Assembly (NCBI GenBank): GCA_900552415.1
Contig: USAD01000045.1
Location: 1 to 13,083 of the forward strand
Length of the DNA: 13,083 nt
Origin: an uncultured Parabacteroides sp.
GTDB lineage: Bacteria > Bacteroidota > Bacteroidia > Bacteroidales > Tannerellaceae
Direction of reading: 5' to 3'
The translations under genes were made by a program, and so were the position numbers. Below the pieces are notes generated by a model. The model was not told where the DNA came from, did no database searches, and worked only from the letters and a program-made list of their open reading frames with translations. Shown here one piece after another: positions 6,799-13,083 of the stretch (position 1 is its first letter; the number at the start of each line of letters is the position of its first letter).

Positions 6799-7811
6799 TC
6801 GATCTCCAACAACTCAGTTAAGGTCGCGTCAAAAAAACCACCCGGAAACGCCACGTCATATTTCCCGTTCTCACGTATATGAATAACCTGGAAAGGCTCA
6901 ATAATGCCCCCTTTATAATAAATGACAAGCTGGTCTGGATCTATCCGTTCATGATAAACCTCATAACGCAGTCTATTCAATAAATGCTCACAATGGGTCT
7001 CCAGTATCAATTGGATACCCGCGGAAGCTATAAAAGCAAAAAACTCACCCAGTTTCGATTGAGCTGCGGGATGCAAATGGATCTCGGGGTTCTCAATTAA
7101 GATAACATCTCCCTTTCGGGCTTGCAAACAAAGGATCAAAATCTTTACCAGATAACTCACACCTGCCCCCAACTGATTAGGAGATAAATTGGGAATACCA
7201 TCACTCTTAAAACGAATTTCCACCTTTTCCTCTGTGCGTTTCTCTGTCGTCAATTCCATCGGTAAATCCAAGATATAGCCCAACCAATAATTCACTTGAG
7301 CCGCCAGCGTCAAAGAGCCTGAATATCTGACTAAAGACTCATCTAAAGCTCGGGATTTCTCACGCTCATAAGTCCCGTACAAATATCGGCCATCTACACC
7401 ACATACCTGATTGTTAGACAATATGGCATCATTTTCTACTCCAATCCTATTCGCGGATAAATAAAACAGGTTTTTCTCAAACTCGGGTATGATTGCGCTG
7501 ATAGATCCACTAGGTTCAATACTATAGGATTCCTGATCCAAGCGATAAACGATCGTTCCTTGTTCCGTTTCACAAGATATAAAAACCTCTTTGGCATTGA
7601 CATAAATATTCCTTAAGGTCGAAAAGGCAGAAGATACACCATTCAAAAACAACATGCCATTTCGTGTCGTCTCTTTACATAACAACAAGATAGCCTGGAG
7701 CACGCTAGACTTGCCGGTCGAGTTTAAACCGGTAAGGATCGTGATCGGTCTCAACTCGAGATCCTCACTCTTGATATTCTTAAAGCCTCTCAGGGCTAAT
7801 TTCTTTATCAT
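6795..7811 (-). CDS. DUF3696 AAA/ABC-type ATPase (RecF/SMC-like), second gene of the island cassette
   Basis: A 338-residue P-loop ATPase related to the AAA_15/AAA_21 and OLD/RecF group. The N-terminus (KLALRGFKNIKSEDLEL) is the typical first strand. Walker A is GLNSTGKSS (28-36). The ABC-signature-like segment is NQLGAGVSYLV (212-222). Walker B is VILIENPEIHLHP (236-248), and the H-loop region is ILETHCEHLLNRLR (269-282). The C-terminal FPGGFFD (322-328) marks the DUF3696 family. No TOPRIM or other nuclease domain is fused, so a partner must supply any effector activity. It starts 1 bp after the DUF262 stop and overlaps the PLD-like gene by 4 bp, so the three genes form one translationally coupled unit. 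Such ATPases recur in phage-defence loci. A conflict role is likely, but the mechanism is not known to me. The reading frame is intact. Confidence 0.9.
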   Translation of the reverse strand: MIKKLALRGFKNIKSEDLELRPITILTGLNSTGKSSVLQAILLLCKETTRNGMLFLNGVSSAFSTLRNIYVNAKEVFISCETEQGTIVYRLDQESYSIEPSGSISAIIPEFEKNLFYLSANRIGVENDAILSNNQVCGVDGRYLYGTYEREKSRALDESLVRYSGSLTLAAQVNYWLGYILDLPMELTTEKRTEEKVEIRFKSDGIPNLSPNQLGAGVSYLVKILILCLQARKGDVILIENPEIHLHPAAQSKLGEFFAFIASAGIQLILETHCEHLLNRLRYEVYHERIDPDQLVIYYKGGIIEPFQVIHIRENGKYDVAFPGGFFDATLTELLEIE

Positions 7812-7812
7812 C

Positions 7813-8887
7813 TTATAATAACTTAGTTAAAATTTGAAGTCTCGCTTCCCAACTCCTACTCGAATCCACACTGCCCTTACAAAAACCCGACTCATCCAAT
7901 TCCCGCTTGACCGCATGAATCCGTTCCTTAATAAACTCCCGTTTCTCCAAATCCTCATTCAACAAGAAAAGCAACGTCAACGACTCCATCAAAGGCATAT
8001 TAATCGGACGCCTTTTTGACCCTGTCGATTCAAAACCTTTCATAAGCCTTCTCAAACAAGCGAACTAAAGTTTCTTTCTTTTCCTTATCCAAATACTTGT
8101 TCAGGAAAATCATCGTCTTTGCCAGATAATCATCTATATCGCTCTTATACACCAAGGGTTGCTTAGTATCCGGATCAATCAGGATTTGCCGCTCATAAAA
8201 ATAAAAAGCGACCGCCCTTAAAGCGACATAACGATCTTTCATCCTCTTTGGACTGATACCATGCCCCGTCACTTTCTTAAAAGCTTTCGATTCCGCGATT
8301 TCCTTAATGAGGTCGGTCGCCATTCCCCGATAGAGGGCATTACGCATCTCCTGACTGTTAAGATTAGTGCCCCCTCTGTTCACCCGGTCAAAAATATCAT
8401 ACTTAACCCTCTCTGGTGTAGGTGGCTGAATGATGTAAAAGAACAATTGATAATCCTCGAATATACCTTGCAATTTTAGATCCAAGTCCTTAAAAAACTT
8501 GCCATTGAGTTTACGTAAGATATTAAGCTCCTTCAAGGCGAACTTGTTGTTCAGGAAATCAAGTAAAGCGGTAATCCGCTGTCTGCCATCGACAACCTGT
8601 TTGGTTCCATCCCTCATCTCAAACTAATACATTACAGGAATGGGGATTCCCATCAAATCAGATTCCACTTATTCCATTTTCTGCCTGGATTCCCATACGG
8701 CGTTCCGCTGAAAATCTGGATCAATCACCAGTTCTTTCCGACTTTCACAAAGTCGTTTTACATGCAATATACTATATTGCTCCCGCACGATCCGAACCTC
8801 CGCGTTTGGATAAATATCCAGAGAATCATTCTGATCCATGTCCAGACCAGATTCACTCTCCAAACGTTCATCAGCTCCATTAGCCAT
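7813..8887 (-). pseudogene. DUF262 (GmrS/ParB-like) protein gene broken by two stops and one frameshift
   Basis: Read through its lesions this encodes a 357-residue DUF262 protein, first gene of the cassette. Domain evidence: DPDFQRNAVW (56-65), then VVDGRQRITALLDF (98-111) with the DGRQR motif linked to NTPase/nuclease activity in GmrS and ParB-like proteins, FDRVNRGGTNLNSQEMRNALY, SPKRMKDRYVALRAVAFYFY, and near the end SKRRPINMPLMESL. Lesions: TAA at 8669-8671 (codon 73) and TAG at 8624-8626 (codon 88), both in frame and both where the family has leucine. The 14 codons between them still read as the DUF262 SDLMGIPIPVMY segment. Third, a run of four T on the minus strand (8032-8035) has one base too many; three would restore the frame into the conserved C-terminus. 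No HNH (DUF1524/GmrD) part follows. It is probably inactive; sequencing error or recoding cannot be ruled out. Confidence 0.85.
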
Positions 8888-8912
8888 AACTACAATGTAT
8901 TTGATTGTATCG

Positions 8913-8920
8913 CAAAAATA
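8913..8920 (-). promoter_or_regulatory. Putative -7 box of the island cassette
   Basis: On the minus strand this reads TATTTTTG, a perfect TAnnTTTG match, 25 bp upstream of the DUF262 ATG. No clear TTTG lies at the -33 distance. It suggests the cassette has its own promoter and could still express the two intact downstream genes, subject to polarity from the early stops in the first gene. Confidence 0.4.
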
Positions 8921-8967
8921 GCAAATTTATTTCAGCCGACACTCGTTCGTCTCTCATTATCGAACAC

Positions 8968-9008
8968 AAAAAAACCGCCAGGCCCCTCTCCCATGAGGAA
9001 CCTGGCGG
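8968..9008 (-). terminator. Strong rho-independent terminator of the polysaccharide/lipoprotein operon
   Basis: CCGCCAGG (8975-8982) and CCTGGCGG (9001-9008) form an 8-bp GC-rich stem, continued past a 2x2 internal loop by CCTC (8985-8988) with GAGG (8995-8998). On the minus strand the stem is followed by seven T residues (complement of A at 8968-8974). It begins 31 bp after the lipoprotein stop codon and isolates this operon from the island downstream. Confidence 0.9.
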
Positions 9009-9039
9009 CAGAACAAATATCGGATAAGGTCCTTATCGC

Positions 9040-10212
9040 TTACAGGCTACCACCACCCGTATGCTGACGGTTGTAAGTCGTCGCCTTGAAAGTGATGTCG
9101 CCATAATATTTGGCCGTAGCGGAATAGCTGCCCGCCGTAGCCGTATACTCCAACACCGACTGGGAGGCGTTGACGTTCATTCCCGTACCGACCGGCAGGG
9201 TTACGTCCAAATCATAAGAGCCCTTCCATGAGCCAACCGACGAGGAGCCGACATGATGTCCCAGCAACTCGACCAGGTAAGCCTGCATCCGGTTCGCGCC
9301 GGCCTTCAGGTCCAGACCATGCTTATAGGAGTAGCCCACATCCGATACCTGCAGGTCGCCGCTACCGGACAAGTTATCCCACAGCTTCGAATCCAGCTCG
9401 ATGGTCTCTTTCGACAAAGAGGAAGAGATCTCGGCGTCAAACGACAAGGCGTACGAGGTCAACGCGTCAGCCTCCAGGCGAACCTTATCGCCATCCACCG
9501 CGCAAGGCATCGATACCCACTCGCCATCCACCTGCTTGTAGGCCTGGACCATCTCGGCCATCTCGGCGCCAACGTTCAGGTCAATAGCGACCGGCTTGCT
9601 CAGCTCCGTAGCGTCGCTGCTCGACAGGTTCACGCCCGCCAGCATCTGTCTCTCCGCGCCCGCTTTGGTCTCAAACTTCGTGTTGAACGAATAGAACGAG
9701 GTCATCGTGATCGTCGAGCCGGCGGGCAACGAGCCCTCAGCCGCTGTCAGGTCCACCTCAATCGAGGCCTGCTCATTGCCTTTCAGGGTCTCCGTGTTGG
9801 TCTTGCCGGCCGCGCTACCGTCAGCCGCTACCGTCACCGCCTGGCCGGCGTTGGTCAGCACCACGTTCCAGGCAATCGCCTCACCATTCTCAGACGCGGT
9901 CACCTCTACCGCCTTCTCCTTCGCCAGCTTGCCCTCGGCCTCGGCCTTCAAGGTGTGCGTACCCGCCTCCACCTTCATCGTAAAGGAGCCGTCGGCCTCT
10001 GTCTCGATGGTTGTCGAGCCATCCAGTGTCACCTTAGCGACCAGACCCTCACCATTCACGGCCAATACACGGCCGTTGATCGTGTACTTGGCCACTACGG
10101 TAGGCGGCGTTACGTTGTCATAACTGGGGTCATCATCACTACAACCCGTCGTTCCCAAGGCTAAAGTTCCCATCAGGAGCCAAGCGGCTCCCCACTTCGT
10201 AAAACTTTTCAT
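9040..10212 (-). CDS. Surface-exposed lipoprotein with N-terminal carboxypeptidase-regulatory-like domain
   Basis: A 390-residue lipoprotein of unknown function. The signal peptide runs to the lipobox LGTTGC with the lipidated Cys at 24. The following Ser-Asp-Asp-Asp matches the acidic export signal that sends Bacteroidota lipoproteins to the cell surface. Residues about 42-120 look like a carboxypeptidase-regulatory-like (transthyretin-type) beta domain: INGRVLAVNGEG, then ETEADGSFTMKVEAGTHTLKAEAEG. The rest is Ala/Ser/Thr-rich beta-type sequence with a serine-rich segment near 265-275 and a C-terminal domain (about 290-390) I do not recognise. No catalytic motif is visible. The gene follows the YjbH-domain gene after 65 bp and is closed by a strong terminator, so it is probably the last gene of the polysaccharide operon. 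A structural, adhesive or polysaccharide-anchoring role is inference. Confidence 0.85.
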   Translation of the reverse strand: MKSFTKWGAAWLLMGTLALGTTGCSDDDPSYDNVTPPTVVAKYTINGRVLAVNGEGLVAKVTLDGSTTIETEADGSFTMKVEAGTHTLKAEAEGKLAKEKAVEVTASENGEAIAWNVVLTNAGQAVTVAADGSAAGKTNTETLKGNEQASIEVDLTAAEGSLPAGSTITMTSFYSFNTKFETKAGAERQMLAGVNLSSSDATELSKPVAIDLNVGAEMAEMVQAYKQVDGEWVSMPCAVDGDKVRLEADALTSYALSFDAEISSSLSKETIELDSKLWDNLSGSGDLQVSDVGYSYKHGLDLKAGANRMQAYLVELLGHHVGSSSVGSWKGSYDLDVTLPVGTGMNVNASQSVLEYTATAGSYSATAKYYGDITFKATTYNRQHTGGGSL

Positions 10213-10250
10213 TGTTGAATAAAAAATTATAAATGATACATTGGGCGGCC

Positions 10251-10264
10251 TCCCCTCCGGGGGA
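10251..10264 (-). other. Small GC hairpin in the YjbH-lipoprotein gap
   Basis: TCCCC (10251-10255) and GGGGA (10260-10264) form a 5-bp stem with a 4-nt loop, 14 bp after the YjbH-domain stop. No T run follows directly on the minus strand; the nearest (around 10221-10226) is about 25 bp further. It may be an intercistronic stability element rather than a terminator. TAATTTTT near 10224-10231 on the minus strand resembles a -7 box but lies too close to the lipoprotein start to be persuasive. Confidence 0.3.
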
Positions 10265-10277
10265 CACCACCCCTTAA

Positions 10278-11021
10278 TTAAAACAAATTCATCTCAAAAC
10301 GCAGCCCGCCCGAGAAATACTTCCCGTTCTGCAGGACCGCCTGGATAAACAGGTGCTTCCACAACAGGCAATCGATACCCACATTCACGTCGTTGCCCGT
10401 GTATTCCACCATCGCCCGGCAATTCGTGGCGAACGCCGGACGGTAAGTCACGCCTCCCACCAGGCCGTTCCACTTCCGGTTATGGTCCGACCGGTAGTGG
10501 CGATAGGTCAGGTGGAAACCCAACTCATGTCCACCCGGACGCCAGTGCTTCGTGGCGGCAATATAATAATTTTTCACATAGGTAAAATCCGCCCCATTTT
10601 CATACGAGACCGAATTACTCGGATCTTGCACGCCGATTGCCACCGCCGGCCAATATTTCCCCTCCTTCAGGGGCCGTACCTTCACCGCGAAATGACGGTC
10701 CTTCATATAATATCCCACCTTCTCCGTCGGATCATCATACTTATGGCTCTTCAACAAAGTCTCCACATAAGCCAGCTCAATCCAGGAAAATGGAGTGATC
10801 GCCAGATAATAATTGAAGGTATGGTATTTCTCGCCATCCAATTTCAGCATATCCGGCAGGAACTCCCCGTTCAGGAAGCTGCCACCGATACGGGCATCCC
10901 CCTCCGGCGCCATCTCGGCCGTCGGCACATGGACCATGCCGGTGATACCCGTATACTCCTGGGCCCGGCCCTTGCAGACCAGCGCCAGCCCCATCAGCAG
11001 GCCAACAATCCATCCTCTCAT
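10278..11021 (-). CDS. YjbH-domain outer-membrane protein
   Basis: A 247-residue exported protein resembling the N-terminal part of YjbH, an outer-membrane protein tied to exopolysaccharide production in E. coli (about 700 residues there). It has a signal peptide (MRGWIVGLLMGLALVCKGRA, cleavage before QEYTG), then the YjbH opening YTGITGMVHVPTAEMAPEGDARIGGSFLN, followed by alternating aromatic beta strands and a C-terminal Phe (RFEMNLF) typical of outer-membrane barrels. The frame stays open 321 bp upstream, but that part is a shadow of the preceding gene. The ATG at 11021 gives the signal peptide, overlaps the previous stop by ATGA, and has a near-perfect Shine-Dalgarno 6-16 bp before it. 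It probably partners with the 313-residue barrel-like protein encoded just before it. Confidence 0.85.
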   Translation of the reverse strand: MRGWIVGLLMGLALVCKGRAQEYTGITGMVHVPTAEMAPEGDARIGGSFLNGEFLPDMLKLDGEKYHTFNYYLAITPFSWIELAYVETLLKSHKYDDPTEKVGYYMKDRHFAVKVRPLKEGKYWPAVAIGVQDPSNSVSYENGADFTYVKNYYIAATKHWRPGGHELGFHLTYRHYRSDHNRKWNGLVGGVTYRPAFATNCRAMVEYTGNDVNVGIDCLLWKHLFIQAVLQNGKYFSGGLRFEMNLF

Positions 11022-11959
11022 GGCGTCACCTCCTTTCCCGCTTTTTCCCGGATCTGGAAGTCGGGCGCCATCCGGTTGCTGCCCCACCGCAGTCGCTCGC
11101 GGTCGAACCAGCCCTCCCGCTCGTTCTCCTCCGGATCGGTCGTGTACATCCGGTTCGCGTAGGGATCCGCCATGATGTTGTTGGTCAGGCGGAAGTTCGA
11201 GGCGGGTCGCACGTTCACCGTCCGGCGGGTCCGTCGGTAAGGCGGGATCATCACCACCACCTTGAAGCCCCCGTTCTTGCCCCACCGGTCGCTGTAGGAG
11301 CCGAACAGCCCCACCGAGCAATGCTTGAAATGGCGCATACACTCACCCACGACGCCATAATCCTCATAGAGGAAACGGCCGCCGCGTGCCCGGAATTGCG
11401 TGTTCCAGCGGTTCAGGTAAAAATCCACCCCCACCAGGGCCGTCACCCGTCCCGGCCTGCTCGCCTCCCAGCCGGTCGCCATCGAGCAATAGCCCGTCAG
11501 GCCCGCCTGCGCCTCGAAGGCCAGCCAATCGTTCACCACCAGCATCCCCTTCAGGTCCAGGCCATACCGCTCGCTCCCGAACAGGCCGCCGCTCACCTTC
11601 AGGAAATAACGCTCCTTGAAGTAAAACTCCTTCGAGAGCAACGCCATATTCAGCCGGATCCGCTTGTAGCGATCCCCATAGTCGTTATAGACCGGTATCA
11701 GCGCCTGCGCCGCCACCTGCCACTGCCGCCCCAGGTGCCACTTCACGCCGGGCGTCAGGTTCACCAGCACCTCATACACCTTGTTGTGCAGCAGGTCCCG
11801 GTAGTTCAGGTCCACCCCCATAAAGAGATCCACCGATCCCTCGGGGGCCAGGGGCTGCCCCTTCGCCGGGCTGCCCCACAGGAGCAGGACCGCCCCCATC
11901 AGGAGCAGGGACCGTCTCAGCTTACGCGCCGGGTTATACCGCCTTGTCCAATATCTCAT
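11018..11959 (-). CDS. Predicted outer-membrane beta protein of the YjbH locus
   Basis: A 313-residue exported protein I cannot name with certainty. It has a long positively charged N-terminus (MRYWTRRYNPARKLRRS), a hydrophobic core (LLLMGAVLLLWG) and a likely cleavage after SPAKG near residue 34. The mature part is rich in alternating aromatic and hydrophobic strands (for example DLFMGVDLNYRDLL, FYFKERYFLKVSGGLFG, ALVGVDFYLNRWNTQFRARGG), which suggests a beta barrel. The tail is hydrophilic (about 245-313: DPYANRMYTTDPEENEREGWFD). Its place between the dehydratase gene (26-bp overlap) and the YjbH-domain gene (ATGA overlap) suggests that the two short proteins share the role of one long YjbH. 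The start at 11959 is preferred because ATG codon 21 would remove all positive charge from the signal. Confidence 0.75.
   Translation of the reverse strand: MRYWTRRYNPARKLRRSLLLMGAVLLLWGSPAKGQPLAPEGSVDLFMGVDLNYRDLLHNKVYEVLVNLTPGVKWHLGRQWQVAAQALIPVYNDYGDRYKRIRLNMALLSKEFYFKERYFLKVSGGLFGSERYGLDLKGMLVVNDWLAFEAQAGLTGYCSMATGWEASRPGRVTALVGVDFYLNRWNTQFRARGGRFLYEDYGVVGECMRHFKHCSVGLFGSYSDRWGKNGGFKVVVMIPPYRRTRRTVNVRPASNFRLTNNIMADPYANRMYTTDPEENEREGWFDRERLRWGSNRMAPDFQIREKAGKEVTP
11026..11036 (-). promoter_or_regulatory. Near-perfect Shine-Dalgarno before the YjbH-domain gene
   Basis: On the minus strand the sequence is AAAGGAGGTGA, complementary over its length to the usual 16S rRNA 3' end, with GGAGG 7 nt from the ATG. 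It lies inside the last codons of the upstream gene (Lys-Glu-Val-Thr-Pro). Bacteroidota genes seldom use Shine-Dalgarno pairing, so this is unusual. It supports the chosen start and the coupling of the two genes. Confidence 0.6.
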
Positions 11960-13083
11960 ATTTGGAATGCTGACTCTTAAACTCAGGTACGATCGCCTTC
12001 ATCTGTCGTACGATCGTCATATCATCATCCACCAGGCTGCTCTCGATCAGGGCATCGATCGACTGCCGCACCGCCTCGTAGTCATACTCGCGCACCTTGG
12101 CGATCTTGATCTTCGGGTGATGGGTCGGCAAGGTGATCTCCTCGTCGTTCAGTACCTCCTCATACAGCTTCTCGCCATCCCGCAGGCCGGTGAACTTGAT
12201 CTCCACCCCCTGGGCGCCGCTCAGCTGGATCATCCGTTTGGCCAGGTCCACGATCTTGACCGGCTTGCCCATGTCGAAGACGAAGATCTCGCCCCCCTTG
12301 CCCATGGTGCCCGCCTCGAGCACCAGCATACAGGCCTCCGGGATCAACATGAAGAAACGGATGATGTCGGGATGGGTCACCGTCACCGGACCACCGTTCT
12401 GGATCTGTTTCTTGAATAGGGGGATCACCGAGCCGTTCGACCCCAGCACGTTCCCGAATCGGGTCGTCACGAACTGGGTCTGACCGGCGACACGCCCCTC
12501 CTTGATCGCCTTGTCCAGGCTCTGCACGTAGATCTCGCAGATCCGCTTCGAGCAGCCCATCACGTTGGTCGGGTTCACCGCCTTGTCGGTCGAGATCATC
12601 ACAAACTTCTTCGTGCCGTACTCAACGGCCAGGTCGGCGATGACACAGGTACCCTTCACGTTGTTCTGGATACTCTCGCTCGGGTTGTCCTCCATCATCG
12701 GCACATGCTTATAGGCCGCCGCGTGAAAGACGTAGTCGGGGCGATGCGCCTCGAAGATCTCCCGCATACGCGCCTCGTGGCTGATATCCCCGATCAGGGT
12801 ATAGGCCGTGATCGTAGGAAACTCCTTCTTCATCATCAAACGGATGTCGTGCAGGGGTGTCTCCGCCTGGTCTACCAGGATCAGCTCGGCGGGATGATAG
12901 CGGGCGATCTGACGCACCATCTCGCTGCCGATGCTGCCCGCCGCGCCGGTGATCAGGATCTTCTGCCCCGTCAGCAGGGCACCCACCGCCTCCATGTTCA
13001 CCACGATCTTGTCTCGCGGCAACAGGTCCTCAATATCCACCTCCTTCAGCTGCGTATGGCTCAACTCCTGGCCATCCCACTCC
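11934..13083 (-). CDS. FlaA1/CapD/PglF-type UDP-sugar 4,6-dehydratase, N-terminus outside window
   Basis: The C-terminal 382 residues of a polysaccharide-biosynthesis NDP-sugar epimerase/dehydratase, probably making a UDP-4-keto-6-deoxy-HexNAc precursor for capsule, O-antigen or glycoprotein sugars. The frame stays open to the right edge, reading EWDGQE before a TTG-encoded leucine at 13064. The protein therefore continues beyond the window and this TTG is not its start. Counting from that TTG codon as 1: the linker VDIEDLLPRD (9-18), the NAD loop TGAAGSIGSE (39-48), ISTDKAVNPTNVMGCSKR (157-174) with the Ser-Met-Lys form of the SDR active site (M169, K173), FGNVLGSNGSV and the C-terminal LRDGEKLYEE. 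Full-length relatives have about 600-650 residues with four N-terminal membrane helices, expected to lie to the right. Its end overlaps the next gene by 26 bp, so an operon is likely. Confidence 0.93.
   Translation of the reverse strand, partial: EWDGQELSHTQLKEVDIEDLLPRDKIVVNMEAVGALLTGQKILITGAAGSIGSEMVRQIARYHPAELILVDQAETPLHDIRLMMKKEFPTITAYTLIGDISHEARMREIFEAHRPDYVFHAAAYKHVPMMEDNPSESIQNNVKGTCVIADLAVEYGTKKFVMISTDKAVNPTNVMGCSKRICEIYVQSLDKAIKEGRVAGQTQFVTTRFGNVLGSNGSVIPLFKKQIQNGGPVTVTHPDIIRFFMLIPEACMLVLEAGTMGKGGEIFVFDMGKPVKIVDLAKRMIQLSGAQGVEIKFTGLRDGEKLYEEVLNDEEITLPTHHPKIKIAKVREYDYEAVRQSIDALIESSLVDDDMTIVRQMKAIVPEFKSQHSKYEILDKAV

Larger units (their letters stand above)
5990..8960. other. AT-rich accessory island carrying a three-gene conflict-system-like cassette
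   Basis: Base composition drops sharply here (about 40% GC by eye, against roughly 55% or more on both sides), and codon use shifts to A/T-ending codons. The boundaries are approximate: the left one lies between the cyuA promoter and the end of the PLD-like gene, the right one between the DUF262 promoter and the terminator at 8968. All three genes run on the minus strand and are packed end to end. I found no integrase, transposase, tRNA or clear flanking direct repeat, so how the segment arrived is unknown. Horizontal transfer is inferred from composition and gene content. Confidence 0.65.

Noticed and set aside
7813..8887. Stop-codon recoding as the main explanation of the DUF262 stops
   Set aside because: No suppressor tRNA or recoding signal is visible, and a frameshift in the same gene makes ordinary pseudogene decay simpler. 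The idea is kept only as a point to check.
5939..9010. Flanking direct repeats, integrase or tRNA attachment site around the AT-rich island
   Set aside because: I compared the two edge regions (5940-6075 and 8888-8975) by eye and saw no convincing repeat, no tRNA and no recombinase gene. The island is called from composition and gene content only.
9023..9037. Short palindrome GATAAGG-t-CCTTATC just after the lipoprotein stop
   Set aside because: The arms are separated by a single base, so it is a poor hairpin, and the real terminator lies immediately downstream at 8968-9008.
11022..11342. In-frame upstream extension of the YjbH-domain protein
   Set aside because: The extra 107 residues are low-complexity Gly/Arg/Pro-rich sequence overlapping the preceding gene in another frame. 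The signal peptide, ATGA overlap and Shine-Dalgarno all support the start at 11021.
13062..13064. TTG as start codon of the UDP-sugar dehydratase
   Set aside because: The frame continues without a stop to the right edge of the window and the residues upstream fit the usual linker of this membrane protein family, so the gene is cut by the window rather than starting here.

Overview
The window looks like chromosome of a Bacteroidota (Bacteroidales-type) bacterium. Pointers are TAnnTTTG-type -7 promoter boxes, a lipoprotein whose Cys is followed by an acidic Ser-Asp-Asp-Asp stretch (the surface-export signal of this phylum), a Tat-exported Gfo/Idh/MocA oxidoreductase beside a PF06439 (DUF1080) protein, and a YjbH/FlaA1-type envelope polysaccharide locus. 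Most of the DNA is GC-rich by eye (mid-50s to about 60% or more), but roughly 5990-8960 is clearly AT-richer (about 40%). The genus cannot be fixed from this sequence. No tRNA, rRNA, CRISPR array, transposase or integrase was seen.

Layout. (1) 1-310 is a regulatory region with two identical 15-bp near-palindromic sites 211 bp apart; the second overlaps the likely promoter. (2) 311-3680, plus strand, is a sugar-oxidation module: exported Gfo/Idh/MocA oxidoreductase, exported PF06439 3-keto-glycoside hydrolase-like protein, then, after a hairpin, a LacI-family regulator. The two enzymes fit the oxidise-at-C3-then-cleave route for glycosides. The LacI protein is the natural candidate to bind the two sites. 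(3) 3710-5938, minus strand, is an L-cysteine desulfidase/serine dehydratase-like Fe-S enzyme (CyuA/YhaM family) followed 33 bp later by a cation diffusion facilitator. A strong hairpin covering the lacI stop codon lies at the convergent junction.

(4) 6076-8887, minus strand, is the AT-rich island, a tightly packed three-gene cassette: a DUF262 (GmrS/ParB-like) gene, a DUF3696 AAA/ABC-type ATPase starting 1 bp after it, and a small protein with a PLD-like HDR motif that overlaps the ATPase gene by ATGA. The architecture suggests an anti-phage or conflict system. The DUF262 gene is broken by two in-frame stops, both where leucine is expected, and by one extra T near the 3' end; the other two genes are open.

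(5) 9040-13083, minus strand, is an envelope polysaccharide operon read right to left: a UDP-sugar 4,6-dehydratase of the FlaA1/CapD/PglF family (N-terminus outside the window), a predicted outer-membrane beta protein, a YjbH-domain protein (ATGA overlap preceded by an unusually perfect Shine-Dalgarno), then a surface lipoprotein and a strong rho-independent terminator at 8968-9008.

The best candidate for an undescribed system is the DUF262 / DUF3696 / PLD-like cassette. Second is the pair of helically phased operator sites controlling the keto-sugar module.
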